A stretch of 64,000 nt of DNA from Helianthus annuus (taxonomy: Eukaryota > Streptophyta > Magnoliopsida > Asterales > Asteraceae): the NCBI RefSeq assembly GCF_002127325.2, contig NC_035435.2, forward strand, positions 115,238,671 through 115,302,670, in the 5' to 3' direction. The notes beneath the pieces were generated by a model that did not search any database, was not told the origin of the DNA, and saw nothing but the letters and a program-made list of their open reading frames with translations. This document shows, piece after piece, positions 45,356 to 56,825 of this stretch. The position numbers were made by a program, and so were the translations under genes. Numbering within the stretch: the first letter of the stretch is position 1; every line of letters begins with the position of its first letter.

Positions 45356-47983
45356 CTCTCTAAGCCTTGAGGCTGGTTTCATTGATGAAGTGTAGCAGTT
45401 CTTAGCCTCTTGTTGATTGCCGTCAATTTTCACCACCCCCCATGGACTAGGAAGCTTCACACATTGATGATAAGTGGATGGGACTGCCTCCATGTCATGT
45501 ATCCAAGGCCTGCCAAGGATAACATTACAACAGGATAAGCAATCTATAACACAAAATTTTTGATAAGAATGTAATCCTTCGATATAGATTGGGAGTTTGA
45601 TGTCCCCTAGAGTATTCTTGGTCTCCCCACTGAATCCCACAAGCACTGAGGATCTTGGTATAATATCGGATTCTGGGATATTCATCTTCTTAAGGACATC
45701 AAGCTGGATGATGTTCACAGAGCTTCCTCCATCTATAAGGATCCTGCGAACAAAATGGTTAGAAATAAAAAGAGTAATAACAAGGCCATCATGATGAGGA
45801 TCCTGAATGTCAACACGATCATCCTCATCAAAAGTTATGACTTTATCCTTGGTAATACTGGACGTTCGAATAGGTTTGTCTCCATTATCCATCTTGGTTT
45901 CCTTGGCATGTCTTTTGGCTGCTGAAAAGGAAGTACCACAAATGTCTGATCCTCCAGATATGAAGTTTATAACTTGTGCATCTGCTGGAGGAGCTGGAGC
46001 TTTTTCTGGGATCCTTTCAGGATCCTGGGTTCTTGATTTCTTTCGTCCCAAAAGTTCCTTTAAGTGCCCCTTGCTTAACAAGTAACCAATTTCTTTTCTT
46101 AGTGCAATGCACTCTTCATTGAGATGCCCAAAATCCTCGTGATAAGCACACCATTTTGATTTGTCTTTCGTAGCAGCTGGTTTATCACTTTTTCTTGGCC
46201 ACCTAGCTTTCTCACCTAAGTTCTGCATTGCAAGAATCAGTTCATTGTTATCAACAGAAAAACAGTATTCAGATATTGGAGGATAATCCTCATCATCCTC
46301 TTCCTGTTCTACTGCGTGCACATTCTGGTTTGTTGTAGGATTTGAACTTGTTGTTCTTGAAAGACGATCCTTGCTTTTCCTGTTTTAAGGATCCTGCTAG
46401 TCTCTCCTCGATCCTTTTGTCATCCTCTAACCGGATGAACCTAAGGGCCCTGGTCCTTACTTCATCGAGATTCCTGCATGGGGTCATAACAAGATCATCA
46501 TAGAATAACGAATCCCTAAGTAAACCCATTTTAAAGGCTTCCACAGCTGTAGCTATATCCAGGTTAGGGATATCTAAGGATTCCTTACTAAACTTAGTGA
46601 TGTAATCTCTAAGTGATTCATTTTGACCTTGAGTTACCCTATACAAATCACTAGTTAATCGTTCAAACTTTCTACTACAAGAAAATTGGTTATTAAACAG
46701 GTTAACTAGATTAGGAAATGAAGTAATAGAGTAGGGGGAAGACTTAGCAGCCATTTAAGAGCTGATCCTGTGAGTATAGATCCAAATCCCTTTGCATAGA
46801 CATGCTTCTTTTAACCTTTCTGGGATGGGGTTAATCTCCATCCTTTCTCTGTATTGAGCTATGTGTTCTTTAGGATCTATGGAGCCATCATATAACTTCA
46901 TGGTTGGTATTTGGAACCTTTTGGGTATCTCAGCATCACAAATAGGTGTTGCAAAACGAGATATCTTATGGCTCCCATCTGCAATTTCAGGAATAGGCTT
47001 AACCACCCTTGGAACACTGGATATCATATCCTTAAGCTTTTGTAACTCCCTAGCCATAGCTTGATTGATACCTGTATCCTGCATAAGGCCATGGTTAGTG
47101 GTATAAGAATTATTGAAAGTGTTACCTCCCGGCGGATTCAAGCTCGGAATCCCGGATGTGAATCCATATTGTCGAGACTCTAGTATCATTGAAGGGCCAG
47201 AAGAAGTAATGGTTTGCATTGGAATGAAGTCTCCTTGATGGACATCAGAACTTCCCGGTTGCAAACTTCTTAAGGATCCTTGATCTTGGGAAACATTGGA
47301 TCCTTGATGCATTGTAAACGGGGGTCTTGGAGGATAATCCATGGATCCGAAAACCTGAGAGGATCCTTGAGGCTGAAAGGAGGATCCTTGAACCTGAGAG
47401 GATCCTTGAACCTGAGAGGATCCTTGAACTTGAGAGGATCCTTGAACCTGGGAGGATCCTTGAACCTGCTGCGTCCCCATGTATCCTCCTGAGCTAACGA
47501 AGGATCCTTGATGCTGAGAGAAGGATCCTGCTGGTTGAAAATAGGATCCTAGAGCCTGAGACGTTGCTGAGGATCCGTAGTGCATTCCTCTTGTTCCACC
47601 CAAGTATTGGATATCTGGAGCTGCAGAATGCTGAGAGGTTATGACCGGAGTGTCGAAATTCAAAGATCTAGGCATCAATGGCGAATGATCCTCTTCCGAT
47701 CTCTTCTGTTTCTTGATATCTCCAATTTCTCTGAGAATCCTTTCGTTAGTCTTATCATGCTGCTGTATGTGATCCTTCCCTTCATCTGCAAAATTAAAGT
47801 AAAAAGGTCACTAGTAGTAGGAGTATAAGATGCAGAAGAAGTTGGAGGTTTTGAGAAAATAGGAGTCGGTTTCTTTTCAGCATTCTTCTGGGATCCAGAA
47901 GGTGGTGGAGGCAAAGGTGGAACGCCTTGGGATGAATTGACCACAGACATTGCACTTGAAGTGGTTTTTCCTTGAGAAGCCAT
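45350..47983 (-). pseudogene. Element G gag-protease
   Basis: ATG at 47983 (MASQGKTTSSAMS). A frame change occurs near 47780 at a possible acceptor-like TTTACTTTAATTTTGCAG, so either a frameshift or an intron is involved. The next frame (47678-46755) has an 18-bp tandem repeat encoding QVQGSS several times, LKDMISSVPRVVKPIPEI and KLYDGSIDPKEHIAQYRERM. It breaks again near 46755 and near 46310. The last part (46321-45350) carries YHEDFGHLNEECIALRKEI, ILIDGGSSVNII (protease-like, about 45735) and NVILGRPWIHDM. It ends at the UAG. Confidence 0.8.
47384..47476 (-). repeat. 18-bp tandem repeat in element G gag (QVQGSS)n
   Basis: Four to five copies of ggatccttgaacctgaga. Each carries GGATCC, the word that is frequent throughout element G. 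Confidence 0.85.
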
Positions 47984-48046
47984 CTGGTTGAATGTGATGA
48001 ACCGGAATAACCGAAATGAACGAAGTTTCTCAAAAATGAAGCACCA

Positions 48047-48068
48047 ATTGCCCCACGGTGGGCGCCAA
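48047..48068 (-). promoter_or_regulatory. Primer-binding site of element G
   Basis: On minus TTTGGCGCCCACCGTGGGGC follows the LTR end (ACA, then GT), the same site as in E and H. Confidence 0.75.
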
Positions 48069-48152
48069 ACTGTTTTGGTCAAAAATAAAGCAAAGATAAT
48101 GCAACCAAATCTTTATGTGTGAGGTGTGATGCTTGAATCAATGAACAATATT

Positions 48153-51100
48153 TGTAACAATTGTGCTTGTAATCATTGTAAACAGTTCAATTATCAATAA
48201 AATAATGTAATTTGATCCCAATGTTTGTTTCATTGTGTTTCACAATTTTCATGTTTTGACTCTTATTCAATTCCAAACTCTACATCGCTTTCTGGAGAGT
48301 TATACGCTAACTAGTGCGTAAACGTACTCAGTTTAATGCGACAAATACTCCGGAACATCAACATATACTCAACGTACCTTAAATAACCTTTACATAACTT
48401 AGAAATAAGTTTTGAAGGCTTTGGTATAGCAAAAACAAGTTAATTCGCTTACAGGGACTAAACTTGACAAACTGCGAAAGTATGCCAATTTGAACTGTAA
48501 CGAACATTCCGGGACATGTCCATAAGTTAAACATACCATAAATATCCTTTACATAGCTTAGAAATAGGCTTTGAGAGGTTTGGTGTGCTAAAACAAACTT
48601 TTGGATCATTCAGGGACTAAAAGTGTCAAAAAGTGCCTAAGTTTGCACTTTCGCGCATAACTTACGTTCTGAATACATCCGGACATCCAAAAATTTATGT
48701 AAGCATCCTTATATTATGCCTTAGTGTTTGGCATGAGAAAAATCCATTCGTCGCGTCATTTGGATCGTCTTTCACGCTTATGCGCATTCCGTCGTAATTA
48801 AGCGAACATCGCGATCGTACGGCCAAACGAACCGACATCCGACATATTTTTGGGCATGTTTCATGTCCACAATGTTTAGGCATCATTTTAGGGCCTTAAA
48901 GATGGCTTTACAGGTCTTAGAAGGGCTGGAAATAGCTTAAACACGCAACAGGGACCAAAAGTGTAAATTCTGCAAGTGGTGCAGATCAGAGGGGCCAGGC
49001 GGCCCGCGTAAGGATTGCCCAAAACATGAGGCGGGCCGCGTGAACATGTCTGACAGAAGATTTTGCATTTAATGCAGAATCTGGCCTTTCGTTCGATCAA
49101 AGGGCGATGCCTTTTCACCCAAATGAAGGGCCAAGGGTCAAGTTCACTGAATCTAACCCCTGGACTCATGTACGCATGAGATCAAGGCACGATATTCGAT
49201 AAAACGATCCTAACGGTTCCACCTTTCCTATAAATACCCCCCCCCCCCCCTATTTGAGTAAAAACCCACAAAATCAGATCTAAAGCTCTAAGTTGAAACC
49301 ATTGTTTCATACCTGAGCTATTTGGTCTTGATTAGCACTCGGGGACCCTCCGTAAGTCTTCTTTCGCTCTTTTATTCGCTTTTCGAGTCCGAAAGTCAAC
49401 GTTTTGTTGACTTTCTGCATTGACCAGCTTATGGTCGATGCGAAGTTCATGGAACTTCATAACGTGAGCGTGATCACGATGGTCATGGTCCGTAGTGACC
49501 ATACCTACTGATCACCACGTTATCTAGGCTCGGTGACGAGTCGTAGTTTCGGCCAAAATGTGCATTCTTGCATATTTTGTAACCAAACTACTCGTGGGCA
49601 TCAAAGCCGTTTGTTTTGATGTCAAACCTGTTTCTAAACTTAGTTAAGCATGTTCTAACATGCTTAGCTCGTCACTTTTAGTTTAGTGCTTATATAGGGT
49701 CGTAAGGTAAGCGATCTAAACCATCGCTTATGCTTTCGAACCCGACCCATTTGGTCGGTCATTAGGACCTGACCAAACACATTAGGTGACCATAGCTATA
49801 ACCTTCCGAGGTTATACCTTGTGGTCACGATGTTAGGCGTTCCAGACGCGTTCTACGCGAACGACGCGTAAGGTAGCATAAGCTACCTCAACGGGTCGTG
49901 ATGGACCGTAAGCACATAGGTTAAGTTTCATTTTAGTATGTAGGCTTTGTTGAACCATATTACACGAGTCTCCATACTCGTTTGGTTTACGAACCCGCGT
50001 ACTATCCGATCTTCCGATTTGGTCCGGTATATTAACATAGCTACCTATTAGGTGCCGTTGATATTCCGTGACCTCTCGCATTTACCTGGTTATTATACAA
50101 GGAACTCAAAGCAATCTCAGGTGAGTACATAGAACCCCATCTTTTACTGTTTTCCAAACTGTTTTGGGGTGAAACACATGTGCCTATCTGTTACTTTCAT
50201 GCTTTCCATGTTTTCACATCATATGCCTGCTATGTTGTTAGTACATTATAGTACACGATTTCATTACATTTCATGCTATGTATGCCCATTGTGTGCGTAC
50301 TTAGTACATTTGATTTACATTACATTTCTGTTGCATATGTTTACTCAGCATATGGACACATTGATTTACATGAACATTTCTGCTTCGTATGTTTACTTAG
50401 CATACTTAGTACAATTGTTTACATCACATGCCTTCATTTTGTTATGACATTTGGTTTGTTTAACATGGGACAATACATTCATTAACATTAGCTACGCCGT
50501 TCGTTAGTAGGTAGTGGTACCATAGGAATTGACAACTCCCATTCCTGAAGTCCTGGGTTTGATAGGACTGGAAGGAATGACCGAATTCGATATACATAAC
50601 TTAGATAAACCTTTAATTTGTTTAAGGGTTTATCGCCGCAGTCTCAAGGCTTGGATGTATGCATAGTTTACAATACCACATAAATGTTAATATCAATAGA
50701 GCATGCATTTCCCGCAGAACATAACGCTGATTTAAACCACGTTTTACTTCAACGACTTGTTTTGTGCATATGGTTTAAGTCGATACATTTCGCTTACCAT
50801 ACATAATACATTTTGGGATTTCACATTACATGATTTACATTGAACATAAACACGTCGACATTGACATATACGTTTGGTCGTTTACATTTGAACATAAACA
50901 TTTGACATGGTTTACAATAACACTTGACATTTGGTTTACACATGAACAATTTACATGGTGGATTGGTTTGGGTAAATGATTTAAGTAACGTGGCGTATGT
51001 AATATGATACAAACATGGTGGATACGCCGCTGGTACTTCCTATATATAAATGTTTGTATAATATTACACATCGTGGCGTTATCTAAGTCATTTCAGTTTA

Positions 51101-51640
51101 GACACATTACATTTTACATAAATAACATATTCTTCACAAGACATTATTTTCACAAACAACTTATCTTATTCAACTCATTTTACTTGGTTATTTGTTTAAC
51201 CTTGCACTTATCTATACATATCGTTTGATGTTATCGTTTTTCAAATGGTTTACAAAGCAAAACAAATTACAAGGTTCATGACTGACTGTTATTAAACATT
51301 TCTTTAAACACGAGTCATGAATCCCATTTTCACAAAACCTATGTATCTCACAGGCATTTTTATGCTGACGTACCTACTTTCACATGTGTTTTCAGGAGCT
51401 GATCCATAGGACGATGAACACGACACTAGGGCGGACCTGTGCCTTAGAGCCTAAAAATGATGTTTGAACTAGCTTAATTATGTTTTGATTTCCGTACTCT
51501 CTTTCCAAGACAATGTAACACCTTTGTTTATAAATAAAATACAACTTGTATGCCATGGTCATGAAACAATTTAATTCTGTCCACGACACTCCCCGGCGTT
51601 TCCGCCGCGGTTGCATGTTACACGCGGCCGGGGTGTGACA
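48153..51640 (+). repeat. 5' LTR of element J (3488 bp)
   Basis: Starts TGTAACAATTGTGCTTG and ends CGGCCGGGGTGTGACA. The short frames inside it occur identically in the 3' LTR and are not genes. Confidence 0.92.
49229..49254 (+). promoter_or_regulatory. TATA box followed by a poly-C run in the J LTR
   Basis: TATAAATA is followed at once by 14 C in this LTR; in the 3' LTR (57902) it is followed by 12 C. This is the likely promoter. The run length is the main difference between the two LTRs. Confidence 0.65.
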
Positions 51641-52267
51641 GAAGAGTTGGTATCAGAGCCATTGGTTATAGGGAATTAGGTTATTAGTAATGCTTTGACC
51701 TAGACTATAACTTTCTAGGACCCTAACACAAGTTATCTTGTGTTTAGAGTTTAAAACATGCACATCACCTATCCTTAGGTGATAACCACAACGGGAACTT
51801 CGGTTCCGAATCCGCTTTGAAAATTAATCATCTGTTCTAGGATGATTGATTACTAGGTTTTGAACCCTCTGTTATAAGGTTTTGAACCCTCTGTTATATG
51901 GTTTTGAACCCCTTTGGATTTTCAAAAATCTCGTCAAAGTGTTGGGTTAATAGAGTGAACACGTGCGAACTGGAAGGGTGAATGCCTGTACCCTGAGTTT
52001 TCTGTCTAAGGCTAGAGTGTTCGTACAAATCCACATAATCGGACCAGTCACTCTTACCTGGGAACTCTTGGGGTGAGTGTTCACTTATAGGCGAGCATGT
52101 CTTCGCGATACACTAATTCTGACCCATTTACTTTGACTAGACATTTCACGTCGCTTATTTACTTTTCGATGCATAACCGCCATCTTTGCTTTTGATTGCT
52201 TTTGCTTCATCTCATTCTCTTCACCCAATCATCTCACTCGTTTCATTTCATGTTTTTCTCTTCTAGA
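51641..52267 (+). promoter_or_regulatory. Primer-binding site and leader of element J
   Basis: gaagagt is followed by TGGTATCAGAGCC at 51648-51660, a perfect match to the plant initiator-Met primer site. The rest of the ~600-bp leader has no clear ORF. It includes a short direct repeat, 'ggttttgaaccctctgttata', near 51858-51905. Confidence 0.8.
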
Positions 52268-55200
52268 ATGCCTCCTCGACGTGACAACCAGATAGCTACT
52301 GCTGAGCTGGCGGAGATTATTGCGCAGCAGATGGCTGCTCAATTTCCGAATCTCTTTGCTCAATGGAACCAGGCCAACAACAACAATGGTACATGCAAAT
52401 ACAAGGATTTTAACCAGGCTAAGCCACTCAAGTTTAGTGGTTCTGAAGGAGCAACTGGGCTTCTTCAGTGGTTCGAGAGCATCGAGAACACTTTTCGCCA
52501 TGTGCAGTGTCCGGATAATCGCAAGGTCGAGTTTTCTTCGAGCGTGTTTCAGAAGAGGGCTCTTACATGGTGGAATGGGGTTATGAGAGATCAAGGTGCA
52601 GAAGTTGCTCTAGCTCAGACATGGGCTCAACTGAGAGCTCTTATGATGAGGGAGTTTTGTCCTCGTCATGAACAACGAGCGTTGGAGAAGGAATTTGATG
52701 ATTTGAAGCAAGATAGTGGTGAGCACAGGGCTTATACTGATAGGTTTGAAGAGTTGAGTCTGCTTTGCCCAACCATGGTTACCCCACTCGATAAGGCCAT
52801 CGAAAGGTACATCGACGGCCTACCTGACTCAGTACAAGACATTCTTACTGGTAGCAACCCTACCACACTACGTCAGGCGATCGAGTTATCAGCGACGTTG
52901 ACTGAGTCGCAGATTCGAAAGAACAAGTTACACAGGAAGAGTGACAAAGGCAAAAAGCAGTCGGCTGACAAGGAGGATAGTAAGAAAGGTCAGAACAAGA
53001 ATGGAAAAGATTCTGGTTCATCAAAGAGGTCAAGGAAGCGTAAGGCTTCCCAAAACTATGTTGTCACTGCCCAAGCTAACCAAGCAGCTCCCAACCAGCC
53101 TCCAGCAAAGAAACCCTATTCAGGAAGTGCACCTTTGTGCAATCGATGCAACAGTCACCACCAGCCACAATATCAGTGCCGTTTCTGTACTAACTGTGGG
53201 AAATCGGGTCATCTTGCCGATGTTTGTCGGTTTGCTCAGAATCACGCAGTCCAGAACCCTGCTCAACAGGTTGCTCAACAACAGGGTCAGGCTGCACGAC
53301 CAAACTACCCACCAGGTGCATGTTATAATTGTGGGGATCTGACCCACTACAGAAATCGGTGTCCAAGACTAGTCAACCAGAACCAGAATGCGAACCAGAA
53401 TCCGGCACCGGCTCGAGGTCGAGTCTTTAACATGAATGCACAAGAAGCACAAGCAGACAACGAGGTGGTGAACGGTACGTTCTTTATTAATAATCAGCCA
53501 GCATCTGTTCTTTTTGATTCGGGTGCCGACAAGAGCTTTGTGTCATTGTCTTTTGAGACAATGCTTCGCGTGTCTAGAATGAAACTAGGTAAACCTTTGA
53601 CAGTAGAGGTTGCCAGTGGTGAACCCATTGTTCTTAATTCTGTTCTACGCAACTGCCAGTTGAACCTTAACGACCATATTTTTCCTATTGACCTCACGCC
53701 AATGCAACTTGGAAGCTTCGACGTTATTGTGGGAATGGATTGGTTATCCAAGCATCGCGCAGAGATAGTTTGTTCTGAGAAGATTGTTCGTGTACCGCTA
53801 TCGACAGGTGAGATCCTACAGGTCCATGGTGAGAAGCCTGCCGGTGGTCTCAAACTCATGTCCTGTTTTAAAGCACGGAAGTATCTGCGAAAGCACTATG
53901 TAGCCTTTTTAGCACATGTTACAGCAGATAAGGGCAAGGGTAAGTCTATTTCAGATATTCCTGTCGTTCGGGATTATTCCGAAGTATTCCCTGAAGACTT
54001 ACCTGGTCTACCTCCAGCACGCCAAGTCGAGTTCCGTATTGATCTCGTACCTGGTGCAAATCCCGTTGCTAGAGCTCCATACCGTCTTGCACCGTCAGAG
54101 ATGCAAGAATTATCTAAACAGCTGCAGGAACTCTCCGACAAAGGTTTTATCCGTCCTAGCTTTTCACCCTGGGGTGCTCCCGTTCTCTTTGTAAAGAAGA
54201 AGGATGGATCTTTTAGGATGTGTATCGATTATCGTGAGCTTAACAAGCTTACCATCAAGAATCGATATCCCCTACCTCGCATTGATGATCTCTTTGATCA
54301 ATTGCAAGGTGCTTCATACTTTTCAAAGATTGATCTACGATCTGGATATCATCAGCTCCGTGTGCATGAAGAAGACATTCCCAAGACAGCGTTCCGTACT
54401 CGTTATGGACATTATGAGTTCACAGTCATGCCATTCGGTTTGACTAATGCTCCTGCTGTTTTCATGGACTTAATGAATAGGGTCTGCAAGCCTTATTTAG
54501 ATAAGTTCATCATCGTTTTCATTGACGACATTTTGATATATTCTAAGACGCGAGCTGATCATGAGCAACATCTTCGTCTTACATTGGAACTCCTAAAGAA
54601 AGAACAACTTTTCGCCAAATTCTCCAAGTGTGAATTCTGGCTTAAAGAGGTTCAATTCTTAGGACATATTGTCAACAAACAAGGTATTCATGTAGATCCC
54701 TCCAAGATCAGTGCGATTAAGGATTGGGATACTCCTACTACCCCTACTGAAGTTCGTTCTTTTCTTGGTCTGGCGGGTTATTACCGCCGCTTCATTGAAA
54801 ACTTCTCAAAGATTGCAGTTCCTCTAACTGCTCTAACTCAGAAGAACAAGCCATTTGAATGGGGAGTCAAACAAGAGGAAGCGTTTCAGACTTTGAAACA
54901 AAAGCTTTGCGACGCACCTATCCTAACATTGCCTGAGGGCAACGATGATTTCGTCGTTTATTGCGACGCATCTAAATTAGGACTTGGCTGCGTCCTGATG
55001 CAAAGAAATAAAGTCATAGCATACGCATCAAGACAGTTGAAGATACATGAGAAGAACTACACCACTCATGATCTTGAGTTGGGTGCAGTTGTCTTCGCTC
55101 TTAAAATCTGGAGACACTACTTGTATGGTACAAAATGTGTGGTTTTCACAGACCACAAAAGTCTTCAACATATCTTCAACCAGAAAGAACTCAACATGTG

Positions 55201-56791
55201 ACAACGACATTGGGTTGAACTTCTAAACGACTACGACTGCGAGATCCGCTACCATCCTGGTAAGGCGAATGTCGTAGCCGATGCATTGAGTCGCAAGGAA
55301 CGTACTAAGCTTCATTGTGTACGTGTCCAATCTGTTATTCAAACTGATATCCAAGCCCGTATTTCTCAGGCTCAACAAGCTTGTGTTTCACAAGGTTTGA
55401 TGGATAGGGAATTTCCTTATCACATAACACATGCTCTTGAACTGAAAGACAATGGATCGTACTATTTCATGGACCGTTTGTGGGTCCCAAGCCAAGATGA
55501 TCTTCGTACCTTGCTTATGGATGAAGCCCATAAGTCTCGTTATTCTATTCATCCTGGCTCAGATAAGATGTATAAGGATCTTCGTATTCAGTATTGGTGG
55601 CCTGGTATGAAGAAAGACATTGCCTTATACGTATCAAAATGCCTTACTTGTCTTAAGGTTAAGGCTGAACATCAGCGTCCTTCCGGATTATTAGAGCAAC
55701 CGGAGATCCCAGTTTGGAAATGGGAAAACATTACTATGGATCTCATTACTAAACTTCCGCGCACAAAGAAAGGTCACGATGCCATCTGGGTAGTCGTGGA
55801 TCGTCTTACCAAGTCAGCGCATTTCTTACCAATCCGTGAGGATTTTTCGGCTGACAAACTTGCTCAAATCTACGTGGATGAAATTGTAGCACGACATGGT
55901 GTTCCTTTGAACATCATTTCTGACAGAGATGCTCGTTTCACTTCTCATTTTTGGAGAACCATGCAATCTGCTATGGGGTCTCAACTCAATTTGAGCACAG
56001 CTTATCATCCGCAAACGGATGGTCAATCTGAAAGAACAATCCAGACACTGGAGGATATGCTTAGAGCTTGTGTGATCGACTTTGGTGGTAGTTGGGATTC
56101 ACATCTTCCATTGATTGAATTCTCCTACAACAACAGTTATCACTCCAGCATCAACATGGCTCCTTTCGAGGCTCTCTATGGTCGAAAATGTCGTTCACCA
56201 GTCTGCTGGAATGAGATTGGCGAGGCTCAGCTTACTGGACCTACCCTCATTTTAGAGACAACAGAAAAGGTAAAGAAAGTTCGTGACAACCTTCAGACAG
56301 CTAGAAGCCGTCAAAAGAGTTACGCGGACCTAAAACGCAAACCCTTGGATTTTCAAGTCGGTGATCGTGTATTACTTAAGGTCTCACCTTGGAAAGGTGT
56401 GATCAGATTCGGAAAGAAAGGAAAACTTGCACCTAGATATGTTGGACCATTCAAGATCGTCGAAAGAATCGGTAAGGTAGCCTACAGACTTGAGTTACCT
56501 CCTGAACTTGGAAATGTTCATCCAACCTTTCACGTATCTAATCTCAAGAGGTGTTTAGCCGATGAGAACCTCCACATACCGCTTGATGAAATTCGTGTTG
56601 ATAAAACACTGAAATTTGTTGAGAAACCGGTAGAAATCATGGAACGTGAAGTCAAGTGGCTCAAACGCAAGCGCATTCCTTTGGTCAAGGTTCGTTGGGA
56701 ATCTAAACGTGGACCCGAGTTTACTTGGGAACGTGAAGACCAAATGAAGGCAAAATATCCGCATCTTTTTCCATCAGCTTCCTCTAAATAA
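52268..56791 (+). CDS. Element J gag-pol polyprotein, one internal TGA
   Basis: ATG at 52268 ([14 protein letters not shown]); 1507 codons in one frame, with a single TGA at codon 978 (55199-55201). Order: gag; two CCHC knuckles ([28 protein letters not shown]); protease (FDSGAD, D417); RT ([21 protein letters not shown] at 753-754); RNase H (YCDAS, D900). Integrase follows with an HHCC finger (~1095-1130) and D1158, D1219 and E1255 (exact DD35E). It ends with [15 protein letters not shown] and a chromodomain-like tail ([20 protein letters not shown]). The TGA lies at the RNase H end, where the fragment at 32420 has CGT; CGA-to-TGA by loss of a methylated CpG is likely. Translation would normally stop before integrase unless TGA-C is read through. 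Confidence 0.9.
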
Positions 56792-56807
56792 ATTTCGGGA
56801 CGAAATT

Positions 56808-56825
56808 TCCACAAGTAGGGGAGAC
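56808..56825 (+). promoter_or_regulatory. Polypurine tract of element J
   Basis: TTCCACAAGTAGGGGAGAC lies directly before the 3' LTR start TGTAACAATTG, about 20 bases after the gag-pol stop. Confidence 0.8.

Noticed and set aside
48379..51616. Many short frames in 48379-51616, repeated at 57052-60353
   Set aside because: They lie in the two LTRs of element J and are identical because the LTRs are; none has domain content.
51648..51660. tRNA-Met-like sequence
   Set aside because: Only the complement of the tRNA 3' end is present; it is a primer-binding site, not a tRNA gene.
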